Assembly (NCBI RefSeq): GCF_900111005.1
Contig: NZ_FOFV01000003.1
Coordinates: 124,001-188,000, forward strand
Source of the DNA: Lentzea albida
GTDB taxonomy: Bacteria > Actinomycetota > Actinomycetes > Mycobacteriales > Pseudonocardiaceae
DNA: 64,000 nucleotides
Direction of reading: 5' to 3'
The position numbers and the translations under genes are program-made. The notes beneath the pieces are model-generated. The model searched no databases, was not told the origin of the DNA, and was given only the letters and a program-made list of their open reading frames with translations. Every line of letters begins with the position of its first letter. The stretch's first letter is position 1. Shown piece after piece: positions 8,038 through 16,426 of the stretch.

Positions 8038-8592
8038 GTGTCGAACGCACCACTCGACCTGATCGCGGCCAACCTCCGGCGTGAGCGCGATCGCACCGGC
8101 ATGTCGCTGAGCGAGGTCGCCAAGAAGGCCGGCATCGCGAAGTCGACGCTCTCCCAACTGGAGTCCGGCGCGGGAAACCCCAGCGTGGAGACCCTGTGGG
8201 CCCTCGGCGTGGCCCTGGGCGTCCCGTTCAGCCAGCTCGTCGAACCCGCCGTCCCCCGCGTGCAGGTGATCCGCGCGGGCGAGGGCCCGGTCATCCACTC
8301 CGAGCGCGCGCACTACTCCGCGACGCTGCTGGCCGCGTGCCGTCCGGGCACCAAGCACGACATCTACTGGCTGGCACTCGAACCGGGCGGTGCCCGCGAG
8401 TCGCTGCCGCACGTGCCGGGCAGCGTCGAGCACATGATCGTGGCGTCGGGCCGGTGCCTGGCGGGGCTCGCCGACGACCCGATCGAGCTCGGGCCCGGTG
8501 ACTACATCGTGTATCCGGGGGATCTGCCGCACGTGTGCAAGGCGCTGGAGCCGGGGACGACGGCGATGATGGTGATGGAGCACACCGTCTAG
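8038..8592 (+). CDS. XRE-family regulator with cupin sensor domain
   Basis: This protein of about 184 aa has a helix-turn-helix near residues 8-60 (LIAANLRRERDRTGMSLSEV, then AKSTLSQLESGAGNPSVETLW) and a C-terminal cupin barrel (HVPGSVEHMIVASGRCLAGL, then GPGDYIVYPGDLPHVCKAL). GTG8038 is chosen because GGATGG precedes it and residue 1 then falls just before the HTH; a GTG at 8008 would overlap the operator. HTH-cupin regulators next to azlCD usually control the exporter. Its stop shares CTAG (8589-8592) with the convergent gene. Confidence 0.9.
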   Translation: MSNAPLDLIAANLRRERDRTGMSLSEVAKKAGIAKSTLSQLESGAGNPSVETLWALGVALGVPFSQLVEPAVPRVQVIRAGEGPVIHSERAHYSATLLAACRPGTKHDIYWLALEPGGARESLPHVPGSVEHMIVASGRCLAGLADDPIELGPGDYIVYPGDLPHVCKALEPGTTAMMVMEHTV

Positions 8593-9404
8593 CTGAGGCG
8601 GCTCTGCAACGTCCGCAGCCATGACTCGCTGAGCGCGGGTTCGCCATCCATGCCGCGTGCGATCTTCCGCCGCACCTCCTGGGTGCGGCCGAGCGCCACC
8701 AGGTGTACGGCCTCGGCCAGCGCGACGCGCGTGCGTTCGTCCCGCTTCGCCTCGCGCAGGTGCTCGCGCCAGCGGTGCAGCGGGAAGGGCCAGGTGAGCT
8801 TGGTCTGGTTGTTGCCCAGGTAACTCCAGACCCGCACGTCGAGCGACACGTTGACCACCGAGGAGGCGGGCAGGCGTCGCGTCCACTCGGCCTGCTGCTG
8901 CCAGCGTTCGACGTTCGGGCTGGTCCGCCTGCGGATCGTCACGCCGACGAACCGCAGCTTGCGCCGGATCGCGGGCCAGGTCTCGCGTTCCTCGGCGATC
9001 CAGTCGTCCAGCAGGCCGAAGAGCTTCTCGAACGACCCTCCCGTCGCCACGACGTCGACGAAGGTGACCGGACGGTCGCGCCGGGCCAGCGATGCGGGCG
9101 TGACGCCGATCTCGGCGAGCATCTCGCGGGCGCGCGGGACGTCCCCGCGCAGGACCGGGCCGTGGCGGAACGACAGGGGCAGCCGGTGCAACTTCCTGCC
9201 CTCCAGCGCGCCGCCGAGCAGGTCGAACATCGAGTCGAGCGACCTCCCCACGAACACCAGGTCCCCGTCGCCGCTGCGAGCCAGGACCTTGCCGGCGCAT
9301 TCCGCGAGGTCGTCGAGGTACCAGACCTCGGGCGCCTCGACGTCGTCGAGCATCGACCCGAGCTGGTCCGGTGTCACGAGGTCCCAGCGGAGCGGCAGGT
9401 TCAC
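8589..9404 (-). CDS. phosphoribosyltransferase-like protein of unknown function
   Basis: The 271-aa protein starts at a GTG (VNLPLRWDLVTPDQL). It has DLVFVGRSLDSMFDLLGGAL followed about 65 residues later by VTFVDVVATGGSFEKLFGLL. The second segment resembles the PRPP-binding loop of type I phosphoribosyltransferases (hydrophobic strand, then D-x(2)-TGG). The C-terminal half has SSVVNVSLDVRVWSYLGNNQ and basic helices without a recognised motif. No biosynthetic pathway is suggested by neighbours. The fold call is an inference from one loop. A terminator-like hairpin with a T-run sits 44 bp upstream of the start, inside any 5' leader. Confidence 0.55.
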   Translation of the reverse strand: MNLPLRWDLVTPDQLGSMLDDVEAPEVWYLDDLAECAGKVLARSGDGDLVFVGRSLDSMFDLLGGALEGRKLHRLPLSFRHGPVLRGDVPRAREMLAEIGVTPASLARRDRPVTFVDVVATGGSFEKLFGLLDDWIAEERETWPAIRRKLRFVGVTIRRRTSPNVERWQQQAEWTRRLPASSVVNVSLDVRVWSYLGNNQTKLTWPFPLHRWREHLREAKRDERTRVALAEAVHLVALGRTQEVRRKIARGMDGEPALSESWLRTLQSRLS

Positions 9405-9447
9405 GCGGCCATGATGACCAGCGCCGCCTCCTCCACGCCAACGAAAA

Positions 9448-9478
9448 ACGGGCCGCGTCGCGCGTGCGACCGGCCCGT
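9448..9478 (-). terminator. terminator-like hairpin in the leader of the PRTase-like gene
   Basis: ACGGGCCG (9448-9455) pairs with CGGCCCGT (9471-9478), and GTCGC pairs with GCGAC inside, with one bulge. On the minus strand the stem is followed by TTTTT. It lies between two divergent genes, so it cannot end either. It would act on minus-strand transcripts before they reach the start at 9404, as an attenuator or as a block on antisense transcription. Confidence 0.6.
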
Positions 9479-9505
9479 TCTTCCATTCAAACGTATAGCA
9501 GAGAG

Positions 9506-9526
9506 GGGGCCTTGCCACAAGGCCCC
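9506..9526. promoter_or_regulatory. rifamycin-associated-element-like inverted repeat upstream of helR
   Basis: A perfect inverted repeat, GGGGCCTTG (9506-9514) and CAAGGCCCC (9518-9526) with spacer CCA, lies 54 bp before the GTG of the helicase gene, just after TATAGC (9495-9500), which could be a -10 box. Actinomycete helR and rifamycin-inactivation genes are known to be preceded by a conserved GC-rich inverted repeat of about 19 bp, the rifamycin-associated element. The match to its general form (GGGG..TTG..CAA..CCCC) is from memory. Confidence 0.65.
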
Positions 9527-9580
9527 GGGCATCGTTCACACTCGACGCCTCAAGCCAAAACCAGGCGCACTGGGGAGCAC

Positions 9581-11752
9581 GTGGGTTACGAAGAAGAACT
9601 GCAGTCCGAACGCGACTACGTGGCCGGTCTCTACGCACGGCTCGATGGCGAACGTGCGCGCGTGAAGGCGGCGTACCAGTCCGCGCTGGGTGGCACCGGC
9701 GAGACCGCGATGGAACGCGACAACGAGGTGCGCGCCCGGCACCGCGAGATGAAGCGCCTGAACGTCGCCGACTACGGCCTGTGCTTCGGCCGGCTCGACA
9801 GCGCCGACGGGGACGTCTCCTACATCGGCAGGATCGGCCTGTTCGACGAGTTCGACGACTTCGAGCCGTTGCTGCTCGACTGGCGGGCACCGGCGGCGCG
9901 GCCGTTCTACACCGCCACCGGCGCGAACCCCGAGGGGCAGCGCCGGCGTCGCCAGTTCCTCACCCGCCGCCGCACGGTGGCCGGGTTCACCGACGAGGTG
10001 TTCGGCAAGCTCGGCGAGGAGCGGGGCGACGTGGCCCTGCTGGAGGCGCTCAACGCGCCGCGCGGGCAGGGCATGCGCGACATCGTGGCGACCATCCAGT
10101 TCGAACAGGACGCGATCATCCGGCTCGACCACCCCGGCGTGCTGGTCATCGAGGGCGGCCCGGGTACCGGCAAGACGGTCGTGGCGCTGCACCGCGTCGC
10201 CTATCTGATGTACACGCAACGAGAGCGCATGGAACGGCACGGCGTTCTCGTCGTCGGCCCGAACCCGGCGTTCCTGAACCACATCAGCCGCGTTCTGCCG
10301 TCGCTGGGCGAGTCGGACGTCGTGTTCTCGACCGCCGGCAGCCTGCTGCCCGGACTGCTCGCGACCGCCGAGGACGCGCCCGAGGTCGCCAAGCTCAAGG
10401 GCTCGCGCACGATGGTGGACGTGCTGAAGGCGGCGGTCGCTGCCCGGCAGCGGGTTCCGGAGGAGCCGATCCCGATCGGGATCAAGGACATCGTCGTCAA
10501 CATCGGCGCGGACGTCGCCGAGTGGGCCCGGCAGGAGGCGCGCGACAGCGGCCTGCCGCACAACGAGGCCCGCGCGGTGTTCCGCGAGATCGTCACGTAC
10601 GTCCTGACCGAGCGCGCCATCGGCCGCATCGGCAAGGGCTGGATGGCCCGGGACGACAAGCAGGCCTGGGAGGACATGCGGTCGGGCCTGGTGAGGGACC
10701 TCGCCGACGACGACGCGTTCATCGCCGCGCTCGACGCGCTGTGGCCGATCATGACGCCGTTCGAGCTGCTGGGCTCGCTGTACTCGTCGCCGGAGGAGCT
10801 CGCGGCGGCGGGCGCGGACCCGTCGCTGCACCGCGCCGAGGGCGACGCGTGGACCGTGTCGGATGTGCCGCTGCTCGACGAGCTGTACGACCTGCTGGGC
10901 AAGGACGGCTCCGAGCAGGCCGCCGACCAGGCCGCGGAGGCCGAGCGCGCGGCCGAGGCCCGGTACGCGGCCGAGGTGCTCGACAGCATGGTCGGCCGCT
11001 TCGACCACATGGACGACGAGGACCACCTCTTCGCCTCGGACATGCTGGAGGCCAACGACCTGGCCGAGCGCTTCGAGAACCACGACCAGCGCACGCTCGT
11101 CGAGCGGGCGATGGCCGACCGCGGCTGGACCTACCGGCACGTGGTGGTGGACGAGGCCCAGGAACTGTCCGAAATGGACTGGCGGGTGTTGATGCGCCGC
11201 TGCCCCGGCCGTTCCTTCACCGTGGTGGGCGACCTGGCGCAGCGCCGTGCGCCGGCGGGTGCCACGTCGTGGGGTCAGATGCTGGACCCGTACGTGCCGG
11301 GCCGCTGGGAGTACCGCTCGCTGACGGTCAACTACCGCACGCCGGCGGAGATCATGGCCGTCGCGGCCAGGGTCCTCGCCGAGTTCGCACCGGACGTCGT
11401 CGCGCCGGAGTCGGTGCGCGCCAACGGTGTCGAGCCGTGGGCGCGGCAGCTGTCGGAGGACGAGCTGCCGGCGGCCATCGAGGAGTTCACCCTCGCGGAG
11501 GCCGCCCTCGAAGGCACCAGCGTGGTGATCGGCCCGCACGGCGTGCCCGGCACCGTGCCCGCCGCGGAGACGAAGGGCCTGGAGTACGACTCCGTGCTCG
11601 TCGTGGAACCGGGACGGATCATGGCCGAAGGACCGCGGGGCGCGGCGGAGCTGTACGTGGCGCTCACCCGTGCCACGCAACGACTCGGCGTGCTGCACCA
11701 CGAACCGCTGCCCGAGGCGCTGTCCGGCCTGGCCGAAACCGTGCGCACCTGA
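9581..11752 (+). CDS. helR: HelR/HelD-like RNA polymerase-recycling helicase
   Basis: The 723-aa UvrD/Rep-like SF1 protein starts at a GTG preceded by GGGGAG. It shows an N-terminal antiparallel coiled-coil (EEELQSERDYVAGLYARLDG), Walker A in EGGPGTGKTVVALHRVAYLM near residue 190, Walker B VVVDEAQELSEMDW near 525, GDLAQRRAPAG, and a C-terminal TKGLEYDSVLVVEP plus YVALTRATQRLGVLHH. This is the HelD-type layout rather than that of a processive helicase. HelD proteins remove stalled RNA polymerase from DNA; HelR members also dislodge rifamycins. An RAE-like inverted repeat upstream favours the HelR role, which remains an inference. Confidence 0.8.
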   Translation: MGYEEELQSERDYVAGLYARLDGERARVKAAYQSALGGTGETAMERDNEVRARHREMKRLNVADYGLCFGRLDSADGDVSYIGRIGLFDEFDDFEPLLLDWRAPAARPFYTATGANPEGQRRRRQFLTRRRTVAGFTDEVFGKLGEERGDVALLEALNAPRGQGMRDIVATIQFEQDAIIRLDHPGVLVIEGGPGTGKTVVALHRVAYLMYTQRERMERHGVLVVGPNPAFLNHISRVLPSLGESDVVFSTAGSLLPGLLATAEDAPEVAKLKGSRTMVDVLKAAVAARQRVPEEPIPIGIKDIVVNIGADVAEWARQEARDSGLPHNEARAVFREIVTYVLTERAIGRIGKGWMARDDKQAWEDMRSGLVRDLADDDAFIAALDALWPIMTPFELLGSLYSSPEELAAAGADPSLHRAEGDAWTVSDVPLLDELYDLLGKDGSEQAADQAAEAERAAEARYAAEVLDSMVGRFDHMDDEDHLFASDMLEANDLAERFENHDQRTLVERAMADRGWTYRHVVVDEAQELSEMDWRVLMRRCPGRSFTVVGDLAQRRAPAGATSWGQMLDPYVPGRWEYRSLTVNYRTPAEIMAVAARVLAEFAPDVVAPESVRANGVEPWARQLSEDELPAAIEEFTLAEAALEGTSVVIGPHGVPGTVPAAETKGLEYDSVLVVEPGRIMAEGPRGAAELYVALTRATQRLGVLHHEPLPEALSGLAETVRT

Positions 11753-11799
11753 CGCGGAGAACGCATTAGGCTCCCCCTTTCGACCACTGGGGGAACCTG

Positions 11800-12585
11800 A
11801 TGACCACACCACCTGGCAGACCCGGCGAGCCGGAGAACCCGTGGGCGCCGCCCGCGGGCCCGGCCCGCCGGTCGCCCGACCCGGACGACGCCCTGTACGG
11901 CCCCGTCGACCCGGACCCGTTCGGGGCCTACTCGGGCCCCGCGCCGCAGTACCCGCAGCAGGGTGACGGCCCGCGTCCGATGCTGGACGTGGCACCGCAA
12001 CGGTCCTCGCGCGCCGGCCTGCTGATCGGAGCCGGCCTGCTCGTGCTCGTCGTGGCGATCGGGGCCGTGCTGCTGTGGGTCGTGCGCAAGGACGACCTTA
12101 AGTTCGGCAGCGGCACCGCGCCGGCCACGACGACGGCGGTACCGACGACCACCACCAGCAAGCCGAAGCCGTTCGCGGTGGTCGGCGACTGCGTGCTGCT
12201 CACCGGCGGGACGTTCGACGCGGCCTACGCGAAGACCGAGTGCACCGAGAACAAGCACAACTACGTGGTCACCAGGACGTTGCAGACCGCGGAGAAGTGC
12301 GGCGAGGACGACGACTCGTACGTCAAGTACACCAAGGGGTACGGCATGAACGTGTGCCTGGTCCCGGTGTTCACCGACGGCGAGTGCTACGACTTCGCGC
12401 TCGCGTCGCTGAAGGCGGAGTTCCCGAAGAAGCCGTGCGGCGGCTACATGGTCGTGAAGGCCAAGGTGCTGGCGGACACCGTCGACAAGGCGGCGTGCGG
12501 GCAGGACGAACGGCTCGCGCTGGCCCTCGCGTACCCGGAGATCAAGACGACGTACTGCCTGACCCACACGTTCACCGTCGGCTGA
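11800..12585 (+). CDS. membrane-anchored LppU/SCO3897-like protein
   Basis: The 261-aa protein has a Pro/Gly-rich cytoplasmic N-terminus (residues 1-68), one transmembrane helix (about 72-94, LLIGAGLLVLVVAIGAVLLW), a Thr-rich linker (TTTAVPTTTTSK) and an extracytoplasmic domain beginning VVGDCVLLTGG with about seven Cys. That domain start (VGDC) and the cysteines resemble the LppU/SCO3897 family of actinobacterial lipoproteins and membrane proteins, whose function is unknown. It stands alone and ends at a strong bidirectional terminator. Confidence 0.65.
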   Translation: MTTPPGRPGEPENPWAPPAGPARRSPDPDDALYGPVDPDPFGAYSGPAPQYPQQGDGPRPMLDVAPQRSSRAGLLIGAGLLVLVVAIGAVLLWVVRKDDLKFGSGTAPATTTAVPTTTTSKPKPFAVVGDCVLLTGGTFDAAYAKTECTENKHNYVVTRTLQTAEKCGEDDDSYVKYTKGYGMNVCLVPVFTDGECYDFALASLKAEFPKKPCGGYMVVKAKVLADTVDKAACGQDERLALALAYPEIKTTYCLTHTFTVG

Positions 12586-12592
12586 GAACGAC

Positions 12593-12626
12593 CGAAGGCG
12601 CACCGCCTCGAAGCGGTGCGCCTTCG
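12593..12626. terminator. bidirectional terminator between the LppU-like gene and pdxS
   Basis: CGAAGGCGCACCGC (12593-12606) and its perfect complement (12613-12626) form a 14-bp stem with a 6-nt loop. It lies 7 bp after the plus-strand stop and 11 bp before the end of minus-strand pdxS. Confidence 0.88.
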
Positions 12627-12637
12627 TTGCGCAGTGC

Positions 12638-13531
12638 TTACCAGCCGCGCTCGGCCAGGCGGTGCGGCTCCGGCACGTCCTCGACGTTGATGCCGACCAT
12701 GGCCTCGCCCAGGCCGCGCGAGACCTTGGCGATGACGTCGGGGTCGTCGTGGAAGGTGGTGGCCTTCACGATGGCCTCGGCGCGCTGGGCCGGGTTGCCG
12801 GACTTGAAGATGCCGGAACCGACGAACACGCCCTCGGCGCCGAGCTGCATCATCATCGCGGCGTCGGCAGGGGTCGCGATGCCGCCCGCGGTGAAGAGCA
12901 CGACGGGCAGCTTGCCGTTCTGGGCCACCTCGCGGACCAGCTCGAACGGCGCCTGGAGCTCCTTGGCGGCGACGTAGAGCTCGTCCTCGGGGAGGTTCTG
13001 CAGGCGGCGGATCTCCTGGCGGATCCTGCGCATGTGTGTGGTGGCGTTCGAGACGTCACCGGTGCCGGCCTCGCCCTTGGAGCGGATCATGGCCGCACCC
13101 TCGGTGATGCGGCGCAGGGCCTCGCCGAGGTTCGTGGCGCCGCAGACGAAGGGGACGGTGAACGCCCACTTGTCGATGTGGTTCGCGTAGTCGGCCGGGG
13201 TGAGGACCTCGGACTCGTCGATGTAGTCGACGCCGAGCGACGCGAGGACCTGGGCCTCGACGAAGTGGCCGATGCGAGCCTTCGCCATGACCGGGATCGA
13301 GACGGCGTTGATGATCCCGTCGATCAGGTCGGGGTCGCTCATGCGCGCGACGCCGCCCTGGGCGCGGATGTCGGCGGGAACGCGCTCGAGGGCCATGACG
13401 GCGACGGCGCCCGCGTCCTCCGCGATCTTCGCCTGGGTCGCGTCGACCACGTCCATGATCACGCCACCCTTGAGCATCTCGGCCATGCCGCGCTTGACGC
13501 GGGCAGTACCCGTGACCTGATCAGTGCTCAC
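12638..13531 (-). CDS. pdxS: pyridoxal 5'-phosphate synthase subunit PdxS
   Basis: PdxS condenses ribose 5-phosphate, glyceraldehyde 3-phosphate and PdxT-derived ammonia into PLP. The 297-aa TIM barrel shows [40 protein letters not shown], the catalytic Lys in [14 protein letters not shown], and [16 protein letters not shown]. The start is a GTG ([15 protein letters not shown]) with AAAGG upstream. pdxT lies 9.8 kb away on the same strand, so the two subunits cannot be tightly co-transcribed here. A 236-bp gap separates pdxS from the divergent EF-G-like gene. Confidence 0.97.
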   Translation of the reverse strand: MSTDQVTGTARVKRGMAEMLKGGVIMDVVDATQAKIAEDAGAVAVMALERVPADIRAQGGVARMSDPDLIDGIINAVSIPVMAKARIGHFVEAQVLASLGVDYIDESEVLTPADYANHIDKWAFTVPFVCGATNLGEALRRITEGAAMIRSKGEAGTGDVSNATTHMRRIRQEIRRLQNLPEDELYVAAKELQAPFELVREVAQNGKLPVVLFTAGGIATPADAAMMMQLGAEGVFVGSGIFKSGNPAQRAEAIVKATTFHDDPDVIAKVSRGLGEAMVGINVEDVPEPHRLAERGW

Positions 13532-13767
13532 CTGGGCAACCTTTCACGAGGGGAAGTCTTGGTGAACTCACGGTACGACCGCTGTGGCCCCCTCTGCCAA
13601 GCCACTGGAGCCACGTTTCGGAAGGCCACTTTCACGATCAACGCAGGTCGTGATGCCCGTCACGCAGAGCTGGCGTGAACGCCAGTCGGCGACCAGATGG
13701 GTCTGCGGGGTTGTCCCGGAACCCCATCGGGTGTGAGATCGAACACTACGACTTGACGGAGGTCGCC

Positions 13768-15825
13768 ATGGGAAGCAAGCACTCCGACAACGGCACATCG
13801 GCAGGCGCGGTCGCTGTGGACGACCCGGCCAAGGTCCGCAACGTCGTGCTCGTGGGCCCGTCCGGTGCGGGCAAGACGACGCTCACCGAGGCCCTGCTCG
13901 CCGCCACCGGCGTGCTGACCCGCGCGGGATCGGTCACCGAGGGCACCACGGTCTGCGACCACGACCCGGCCGCCGTGCGACAACAACGGTCGGTAGGCCT
14001 CGCGGTGGCCCCGATCCAGCACGGGGACATCAAGATCAACCTGATCGACACCCCCGGCTACGTCGACTTCGTGGGTGAGCTCAGGGCAGGACTGCGGGCC
14101 GCGGACGCGGCCCTTTTTGTTGTCAACGCCTTCGAGGGCGTGGACGCGGCCACCATCGCGTTGTGGGAGGAGTGCGCTCTCGTCGGCATGCCTCGGGCCG
14201 TGGTCATCACACGCACCGACCACCACCGCGCGAACTTCGGCAACGAGGTCATCGAGTGCCAGGCGGCGTTCGGCGCGGGCGTCACGCCGTTGTACGTGCA
14301 GGAGGGCGACTACCTCGTCGGCCTGCTGACGTCCGGTGAGAACTACCCGGACGAGCGCGCGGCGTTGATCGAGGGGATCATCGCCGAGAGCGAGGACGAG
14401 ACCCTCATGGACCGCTACCTGGCGGGCGAGGAGATCGACCAGGACACGCTGATCGCCGATCTGGAGACCGCCGTCTCGCGCGGCTCGTTCCACCCCGTGA
14501 TGCCCGTGTGCGCCGCCACCGGCATGGGCCTGACGGAGTTGTTGGACGGCATCGCGCGCGCGTTCCCGTCACCGCTGGAGCACGACGTTCCGGACGTGAC
14601 GTCGATCGAGGGCATTCCTCAACCCAGAATGGCCGCCGACCCGGACGGGCCACTCGTCGCCGAGGTGGTCCGCACAGCCGTGGACTCCTACGTCGGCCGC
14701 GTGTCGTTGGTCCGCGTCTTCTCCGGCACCCTCCGCCCCGAACGCCCCGTGCACGTCTCCGGTCACGGCATGGCCGACCGCGGTCACGAGGACCACGACG
14801 CCGACGAACGCGTCGCCCACATCTACTCGCCGCTGGGTTCGTCCCTGCGCGAGGTGCCCTACTGCGTCGCCGGCGACCTCTGCGCCCTCACCAAGCTCAC
14901 CACCGCCGAGACCGGCGACACCGTGTCCGCCCCCGAACAGCCGTTGCTCATGGCGCCGTGGGACATGCCGGAACCGTTGCTGCCCATAGCCGTCGTGCCG
15001 CGCACACGCAGCGACGAGGACAACCTGGCCCGCAACCTCAACCGCCTGGTCGCGAGCGACCCGACCCTGCGCCTCGACCGCAACGCCGAGACGCACCAGA
15101 TGGTCCTGTGGTGCATGGGCGAGGCGCACGCCGACGTCGTGCTGGCCCGCCTGCGCGCGGGCGGCGCGGAGATCGACACCGAACCGGTGCGCGTCCCGTT
15201 CCGCGAGACCTTCGCGGCAGCGGCGAAGGGCCACGGCCGGCACGTCAAGCAGTCCGGAGGCCACGGCCAGTACGCGGTGTGCGACATCGTCGTCGAACCG
15301 CTCCCCCGCGGCTCCGGCTTCGAGTTCGTGGACAAGATCGTCGGCGGCTCGGTCCCCCACCAGTTCATCCCCAGCGTAGAGAAGGGCGTGCGCGCACAGC
15401 TGGAACGAGGCCTGCACGACGGCACACCGGTCGTCGACGTCCGGGTCACCCTCGTCGACGGCAAGGCGCACTCGGTCGACTCGTCGGACGCCGCGTTCCA
15501 GACAGCGGGCGCGCTGGCCCTGAAGGAGGCCGCGGCCGCGGCGCGCACCCAGCTGCTGGAACCGATGGACGAGGTCGCGATCCGCCTGCCCGACGAGCAC
15601 CTCGGCACCGTGCTGGGCGACCTCTCCGGACGGCGCGGGCGCGTGCTCGGCACCGAGGCGGACGAGGGCGGGCGCACGGTGATCCGTGCCGAGGTGCCGT
15701 CGTCGGAGCTGCTGCGGTACGCGATCGAGCTGCGGTCGCTGACGTCGGGCACCGGCACGTTCACGCGCCGGTTCTCGCGCTACGACCCGCTGCCGGAGGC
15801 ACTGGCGGCCCGCGCCAGCAGGTAG
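13768..15825 (+). CDS. fusA2: elongation factor G-like protein (EF-G2 type)
   Basis: This 685-aa translational GTPase paralogue starts at ATG13768 with GGAGGT 5 bp upstream. G1 is VGPSGAGKTTLTEALL (residues 29-44) and G3 is LIDTPGYVDF, but the G4 position reads VVITRTDHHRANF, with TRTD where canonical EF-G has NKxD. Domains II to V follow, with GHGQYAVCDIVVEPLPRG (domain IV) and RLPDEHLGTVLGDLSGRRG (domain V). EF-G2 paralogues are dispensable in mycobacteria, and one was reported to bind but not hydrolyse GTP. That, with the altered G4, suggests a non-canonical role. Its last 46 bp overlap the tail of the methyltransferase on the other strand. Confidence 0.88.
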   Translation: MGSKHSDNGTSAGAVAVDDPAKVRNVVLVGPSGAGKTTLTEALLAATGVLTRAGSVTEGTTVCDHDPAAVRQQRSVGLAVAPIQHGDIKINLIDTPGYVDFVGELRAGLRAADAALFVVNAFEGVDAATIALWEECALVGMPRAVVITRTDHHRANFGNEVIECQAAFGAGVTPLYVQEGDYLVGLLTSGENYPDERAALIEGIIAESEDETLMDRYLAGEEIDQDTLIADLETAVSRGSFHPVMPVCAATGMGLTELLDGIARAFPSPLEHDVPDVTSIEGIPQPRMAADPDGPLVAEVVRTAVDSYVGRVSLVRVFSGTLRPERPVHVSGHGMADRGHEDHDADERVAHIYSPLGSSLREVPYCVAGDLCALTKLTTAETGDTVSAPEQPLLMAPWDMPEPLLPIAVVPRTRSDEDNLARNLNRLVASDPTLRLDRNAETHQMVLWCMGEAHADVVLARLRAGGAEIDTEPVRVPFRETFAAAAKGHGRHVKQSGGHGQYAVCDIVVEPLPRGSGFEFVDKIVGGSVPHQFIPSVEKGVRAQLERGLHDGTPVVDVRVTLVDGKAHSVDSSDAAFQTAGALALKEAAAAARTQLLEPMDEVAIRLPDEHLGTVLGDLSGRRGRVLGTEADEGGRTVIRAEVPSSELLRYAIELRSLTSGTGTFTRRFSRYDPLPEALAARASR

Positions 15826-16417
15826 CAGCGATCGCTCCGGTGCTCGACGCGCGGGTCCGGAGCGCGGTCGAGGCGGGCCGTCACGGCGAGGCCCGCTTCC
15901 GCCAGCGCGCGGGTCTCCTCCTCGGGGTCGAGGAAGTGGAAGGTCAGGTCGACCTCGTCACCCACCACTCGGTCAGGGTTCTCGCCTGCCCTGACGAGGT
16001 GTCCTGGTCTCGCACGTGGAACGCCACCAGCGCCTGTCCTCCTGGCTTCAGGACCCGCGCGAACTCGGCGTACGCCTTGGCGCGTTGTTCCGCGTCGAGG
16101 TGGATGACCGCGTACAGGCAGACGAGCGCGCCGACCGACCGCGACCGCACCGGCAACGCCGTCATGTCTCCGGCGCACGCAGGTACAGCGGCGTGCGCAC
16201 ACATGCGCGGCGACAGGTCGACTCCCACCGCGGGCACCCGGCCAGCCAGGTAGGCCGCGACGTGGCCGGGCCCGCAGCCGACGTCCAGCACGGGACCGTC
16301 CGCGAAGTCCGCCACCACGTCGAGCAGTGCGCGGTCCAGCGGTTTGCCGGCGAGCTCGCCGCTCAGTTCGGACGCGTAACGCGCGGCCACGCGATCGTAC
16401 GAGCGGCGAGTGCTCAC
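15780..16417 (-). pseudogene. class I SAM-dependent methyltransferase, frameshifted
   Basis: From the GTG at 16417 the reading frame gives YDRVAARYASEL, the SAM motif VLDVGCGPGHVAAYLAG and FARVLKPGGQALVAFHV, then runs WWVTRST into a stop at 15944. The expected C-terminus continues in another frame: GDEVDLTFHFLDPEEETRAL through DRCYLLARA, to a stop at 15780. The break falls in TGGTGGGTGAC near 15957-15967; one extra G would restore WWGDEVDL. This is either a one-base deletion in a G run or a sequencing error. The intact enzyme would have about 212 aa. Substrate unknown. Confidence 0.7.
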
Positions 16418-16426
16418 CAGCCCACT

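Noticed and set aside
9371-9580. N-terminal extension of the helR protein by 70 residues
   Set aside because: The extension would cross the hairpin at 9448-9478 and the RAE-like repeat; the GTG at 9581 follows GGGGAG and begins the conserved coiled-coil.
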